47,338 bases of DNA. Origin: an uncultured Deferribacteraceae bacterium (GTDB lineage Bacteria; Chrysiogenota; Deferribacteres; Deferribacterales; Mucispirillaceae). Below the pieces are notes generated by a model, which ran no database searches, had not been told where the DNA came from, and worked only from the letters and a program-made list of their open reading frames with translations. This document shows positions 44,513 through 47,338 of the stretch, piece by piece. The number at the start of each line of letters is the position of its first letter. The first letter of the stretch is position 1. Position numbers and translations under genes: made by a program. The stretch covers positions 1 to 47,338 of the forward strand of contig CAMRCY010000017.1 in NCBI GenBank assembly GCA_947041165.1, given 5' to 3'.

Positions 44513-45331
44513 ATGAAGGTAATATTATTGATCGTCACCCTATTCACAACTCTAGGTTGTGCTACTGAAGAAGCTGTACGAAGAAGTTTAACGAATATTA
44601 ATGAAGAGTTAGTTGTGATGCAAAAATCAATAACTGACAATCAAATAGCGTTAGAAGAAACAAATGCTATAACTGTGGCTACTCAAGCTGAAATCGCTGC
44701 GAATACAGACGCAATTGCAGAACTTAGAGCAGAAATAGCCTATGTTAATAACGAACTAATACTTCTAAAAAACACTGGTGGCAGTAAAAAATCTGGTAGA
44801 TCAATGATTAACTCTAACGCTAATCAAAATGCTCTTAAAGGCACTGACAGATCTGCTCCTATTATCATTGAAGAAACTGATGTTGAAGGAATGATTATTG
44901 ATTTAAATAAAAACAGTAAAACTCCTGATATCGTTATAATAGATGATGCTGTTGCTACAAAAAGTTCTACTTACTCATTTGCAATGGAACTTCTTAAATC
45001 AAAAAAATATACAGACTCTAGAGCAAAATTTCAAGAGTATATTGATAAATACCCTGGAGATGCATTAGCTAGTAATGCTCAATATTGGATAGGTGAAACA
45101 TACTACTCTCTAAACAGCATGAACGAAGCACTTAATGCATTTGAAATGGTTGTAGCTAACTATCCTAGATCTTCAAAAGTGCCTGATGCACATTTGAAAA
45201 TAGCTTTTATTAAAGATGTTACTGGAAAAAGACCTGAAGCTGTTGAAATTTTAAATACAGTTATCACTTCATATCCTAAATCTACATCTGCTAAACTTGC
45301 TAAACAAAAATTACGTGCTTGGGGAAGATAG
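44513..45331 (+). CDS. CpoB/YbgF-like Tol-Pal lipoprotein
   Basis: A lipobox (LFTTLGC, residue 17) predicts a lipoprotein. A coiled coil lies at about residues 20-95. Then come TPR motifs: YSFAMELLKSKKYTDSRAKF, NAQYWIGETYYSLNSMNEAL and DAHLKIAFIKDVTGKRPEAV, ending TSAKLAKQKLRAWGR. This is the YbgF/CpoB layout, which coordinates peptidoglycan synthesis with outer-membrane constriction. It begins 12 bases after cheV with AAAGAGG as ribosome site, and ends in a terminator. The family usually adjoins tolB/pal, absent here. Confidence 0.88.
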   Translation: MKVILLIVTLFTTLGCATEEAVRRSLTNINEELVVMQKSITDNQIALEETNAITVATQAEIAANTDAIAELRAEIAYVNNELILLKNTGGSKKSGRSMINSNANQNALKGTDRSAPIIIEETDVEGMIIDLNKNSKTPDIVIIDDAVATKSSTYSFAMELLKSKKYTDSRAKFQEYIDKYPGDALASNAQYWIGETYYSLNSMNEALNAFEMVVANYPRSSKVPDAHLKIAFIKDVTGKRPEAVEILNTVITSYPKSTSAKLAKQKLRAWGR

Positions 45332-45368
45332 TCCCTATATAATTGTATATTAATAATAGTAAATATAT

Positions 45369-45405
45369 TTATCCACATCTTAATCGGTGTGGATAATTTT
45401 TATTT
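45369..45405 (+). terminator. Terminator made of two inverted DnaA-box sequences
   Basis: TTATCCACA (45369-45377) and TGTGGATAA (45388-45396) form a 9-bp stem with a 10-base loop, followed by ATTTTTATTT-like tail. Both arms are exact DnaA-box consensus, one on each strand. Terminator of the CpoB-like gene is the plain reading. Confidence 0.75.
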
Positions 45406-45601
45406 ATAGATACAAATATCAGAACTTTATATCTACGTAACTATTTAACTACCTCAAATTTATTAAATAAAATAATCTCTATAATTTCATCAATGATTAC
45501 TATTACAAAAGTAATCATATTTTAAACTTGATAGATATTATGATTTCAGCTATAGTTACAAGATAATGCTAGAAGAAAAAAAAAGAGTGGGAACAGAAAT
45601 A

Positions 45602-46186
45602 ATGAACAACAAATTCTATAATCAGTTAAATGATTGTACAAATCAAGCAGCTATTAAATTTAACGATAATCAAGATTATAGTGTCAACTTAAAAGAGGCA
45701 TGTGCACATATTGAAGATGCTATGAAAACATCATCTAATATCGCAAAAGATGCATGGAAAATTGAACGTATCTGTCTTGGCTTTGATAGAAATATTAGTG
45801 CTAATAAAGCATCAATAAAAATCAGTTCTAGAGTTTCTGGATGCGACTATGCTTTAAAAGATCTATCTAGCTTGCAAATGAACTCGACAAAATATGTTTC
45901 AGATTGTGTTGCTCATAACCCTAACGATCCTAATGAAAAAACAGCGTACCCTAAAGAAGTTGCCGCTAGTTTAAGATATCTTCTAAATATAAAAAACTCA
46001 TCTTTTGTTACTAATGAAACTTATGAATTTTATAAAATGAGAGGAGAGTTGCTTAAACACTCATTCCAACACTTTATAAAAGAGAAACAAGAAGCTTTTA
46101 ATAAACATAAAATTCCACCAACTGCACGTCCAAAAAGCAGAATTTTCCCAAAAAGAAAACATAGAAAAGCTGATAAAAGATATTAA
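45602..46186 (+). CDS. Unrecognised basic protein, 194 residues
   Basis: It has no signal peptide or membrane segment and no motif I recognise. The N-terminal part is helical with several Cys; the C-terminus is very basic (PTARPKSRIFPKRKHRKADK), as in nucleic-acid-binding proteins. ATG 45602 follows GAGTGGGA at a long distance; ATG 45566 in the same frame (206 residues) has no ribosome site. Function unknown. It stands alone between a terminator and a minisatellite, like the other unknown gene at 18755. Confidence 0.65.
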   Translation: MNNKFYNQLNDCTNQAAIKFNDNQDYSVNLKEACAHIEDAMKTSSNIAKDAWKIERICLGFDRNISANKASIKISSRVSGCDYALKDLSSLQMNSTKYVSDCVAHNPNDPNEKTAYPKEVAASLRYLLNIKNSSFVTNETYEFYKMRGELLKHSFQHFIKEKQEAFNKHKIPPTARPKSRIFPKRKHRKADKRY

Positions 46187-46270
46187 TATTTTTTATACTT
46201 AAAAACTTTATTAGATGAAATTTTGCACATTTTAAAGTTGATATAAATTAACTTAGAAGATTTTATCTAG

Positions 46271-46490
46271 TAAAAATATCTAACTGCAAGTTCAAGGTAA
46301 TCAATAATTACAACACTTCACATAGTAAATAATACCTAACTGTAAGTTCAAGGTGATCAATAATTACAACACTCCACATAGTAAATAATATCTAACTGCA
46401 AGTTCAAGGTGATCAATAATTACAACATTTCACATAGTGAAAAATATCTAAATGCAAGTTCAGAGCGATCAACCATTACAAAATTTTAAA
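46271..46490. repeat. Four tandem 56-bp units
   Basis: CTAACTG-type anchors lie at 46280, 46336, 46392 and 46448 (period 56); each unit contains GCAAGTTCAAGGTGATCAAT and ATTACAACA. The last unit is most diverged. No spacers. It fills most of the 46187-46612 gap; the rest holds the promoter below. Confidence 0.93.
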
Positions 46491-46552
46491 TCACTTTAAC
46501 ATACAATTTCAGTATCAAACTTATCAATAAACAACCTACCATAATATAAATA

Positions 46553-46595
46553 TTGACTTCAATACCATATTAGCATATTATAATATCATAATATG
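46553..46595 (+). promoter_or_regulatory. Promoter with palindromic operator for the permease
   Basis: TTGACT (46553-46558) and TATTAT (46576-46581) have a 17-base spacer. A perfect dyad, CATATTAT (46574-46581), six bases, then ATAATATG (46588-46595), overlaps the -10. A repressor bound there would block the polymerase. ArsR-type metal repressors bind AT-rich dyads like this, which fits a metal permease, but the regulator is not in view. Confidence 0.6.
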
Positions 46596-46612
46596 ATTAC
46601 AGGGAGAGAATT

Positions 46613-47338
46613 ATGGGTTTTGGAGAATTATTTATTAATGTATTTATTAAAATGACTTGGTTATCGGATATAATATATTATATGTTTGGGGTTTTGAATT
46701 TAGATTTAAATCAAAAGATAGTTATATCTTTACACTTTTTTTTATATGAAGTTGTGAAAATTTTTATATTAATTTCAGTTATTATTTTTATGATCTCGTA
46801 TATCCAGTCTTATTTTTCATCAAACAAGATTGAAAAGATGTTGATAAAATATAAAGGTATTCGTGCAAACTTAATCGGTGCAGGGCTTGGAATTATATCT
46901 CCATTCTGTTCGTGTTCGTCTATCCCGATCTTTATCGGTATTGCAAGAACTGGCGTTCCGATCGGTGTATCGTTCTCATTTCTGATCGCATCACCATTAA
47001 TAGATTTAGCATCACTAATCTTTTTAATTACAATTTTTGGAGTGAAAATCGGTATAATTTACACAGTGATAGGTGTTATTTTAGCCGTTACTGCAGGTGC
47101 GATTATCGAAAAACTGGATCTCAAAAAAGAACTATTATTAGATAAAGAAAGTAGTAGTTGTGGAACTGGTGGCAATACGGTTACTAGTAATTGTGGAACT
47201 GGCGACAATGCTGTTACTAGTAATTGTGGAACTGGCGACAATGCAGTTACTAGCAGTTGTGGAACTGGCGACAATGCTGTTACTAGTAGTTGTGGAACTG
47301 GTGGCAATACGGTTACTAGTAATTGTGGAACTGGCGAC
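46613..47338 (+). CDS. ArsP/DUF318-like permease, N-terminal part (cut by window edge)
   Basis: The N-terminal half has hydrophobic helices (VVKIFILISVIIFMISYIQS) and the family signature GIISPFCSCSSIPIFIG, then RTGVPIGVSFSFLIASPLID and ITIFGVKIGIIYTVIGVILA. ArsP/YraQ-type permeases (PF03773) export organoarsenicals or related compounds; the cysteines of the CSCSS motif bind the substrate. After about residue 180 the frame becomes an 11-residue cysteine repeat, S-x-C-G-T-G-x-N-x-V-T, where other members have a hydrophilic loop. AGGGAGAGA precedes ATG 46613. The C-terminal part lies off the window. Confidence 0.85.
   Translation, partial: MGFGELFINVFIKMTWLSDIIYYMFGVLNLDLNQKIVISLHFFLYEVVKIFILISVIIFMISYIQSYFSSNKIEKMLIKYKGIRANLIGAGLGIISPFCSCSSIPIFIGIARTGVPIGVSFSFLIASPLIDLASLIFLITIFGVKIGIIYTVIGVILAVTAGAIIEKLDLKKELLLDKESSSCGTGGNTVTSNCGTGDNAVTSNCGTGDNAVTSSCGTGDNAVTSSCGTGGNTVTSNCGTGD
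47153..47338 (+). repeat. Coding 33-bp tandem repeat in the permease
   Basis: Units begin at 47153, 47186, 47219, 47252, 47285 and 47318, exactly 33 bp apart, each encoding one Cys (SSCGTGGNTVT, SNCGTGDNAVT). Units are almost identical, so the array is young or kept uniform. It continues past the edge. Confidence 0.97.

Noticed and set aside
45369-45560. Chromosomal origin of replication
   Set aside because: Only two DnaA boxes, both within a terminator stem, and no dnaA, dnaN or gidA nearby.
47059-47307. Minus-strand Pro/Val repeat protein
   Set aside because: Reverse reading of the 33-bp coding repeat of the permease; no start signal.

Overview
The window is AT-rich and fits a flagellated, chemotactic Gram-negative bacterium. 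It carries Maf and PseB/PseC (flagellin glycosylation), CheV, a FlgS/FlgR-like sigma-54 two-component pair, a CpoB-like Tol-Pal lipoprotein, lipoproteins and outer-membrane beta-barrel proteins. The mixture (DUF3015, DUF4105, argS next to a SPOR protein, BFD-type ferredoxin domains) suggests a Deferribacterota or deltaproteobacterial-grade lineage. This is inference from gene content; there is no rRNA or other decisive marker.

Region 1 (1-8465) is the right end of an integrated mobile element. It holds a MobF/TrwC relaxase running off the left edge, a DUF5710/Toprim primase-like protein and a tyrosine integrase. It ends in a 46-bp copy of the 3' part of tRNA-Asn(GTT), which is the attachment site. 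Between relaxase and primase sit two cargo genes, each behind a diverged copy of the same ~200-bp control region. One encodes a pentapeptide-like beta-helix protein with a membrane C-terminus. The other encodes a 996-aa reverse transcriptase fused to a nitrilase domain, matching the nitrilase-bearing UG/DRT class of anti-phage reverse transcriptases. This is the best candidate for an unusual defence system in the window.

Region 2 (8466-18118) is chromosomal but accessory. It has a Sel1-repeat remnant beside the attachment site, an unrecognised 393-aa protein, an ORF broken by one stop codon, a cupin fused to two [2Fe-2S] BFD domains, a small outer-membrane protein, a zinc-hook AAA_13 ATPase with RloC/PrrC-like features, a cysteine-rich Sel1 protein, a YoaP-like acetyltransferase and an NAD-dependent epimerase-like protein.

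Region 3 (18119-20205) holds a tRNA-Lys, Glu, Val, Asp cluster, a tiny cationic ORF translationally coupled to an unknown 184-aa gene, and ten tandem 50-bp repeats.

Region 4 (20206-43448, all minus strand) is core genome. In transcription order: TPR protein, histidine kinase, sigma-54 regulator, ArgS, SPOR protein, PgaB-like glycoside hydrolase, HemG/HemY protoporphyrinogen oxidase, alpha/beta hydrolase lipoprotein, DUF3015, DUF4105 protein, RecJ, RelA/SpoT, PseB, PseC and Maf.

Region 5 (43598-47338, plus strand) has CheV, a CpoB-like lipoprotein, an unknown basic protein, four tandem 56-bp repeats, and a permease (ArsP/DUF318-like) whose end contains a tandem 11-residue cysteine repeat and runs off the right edge. 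Minisatellites are a recurring theme: 50-, 56- and 37-bp intergenic arrays plus two coding arrays.
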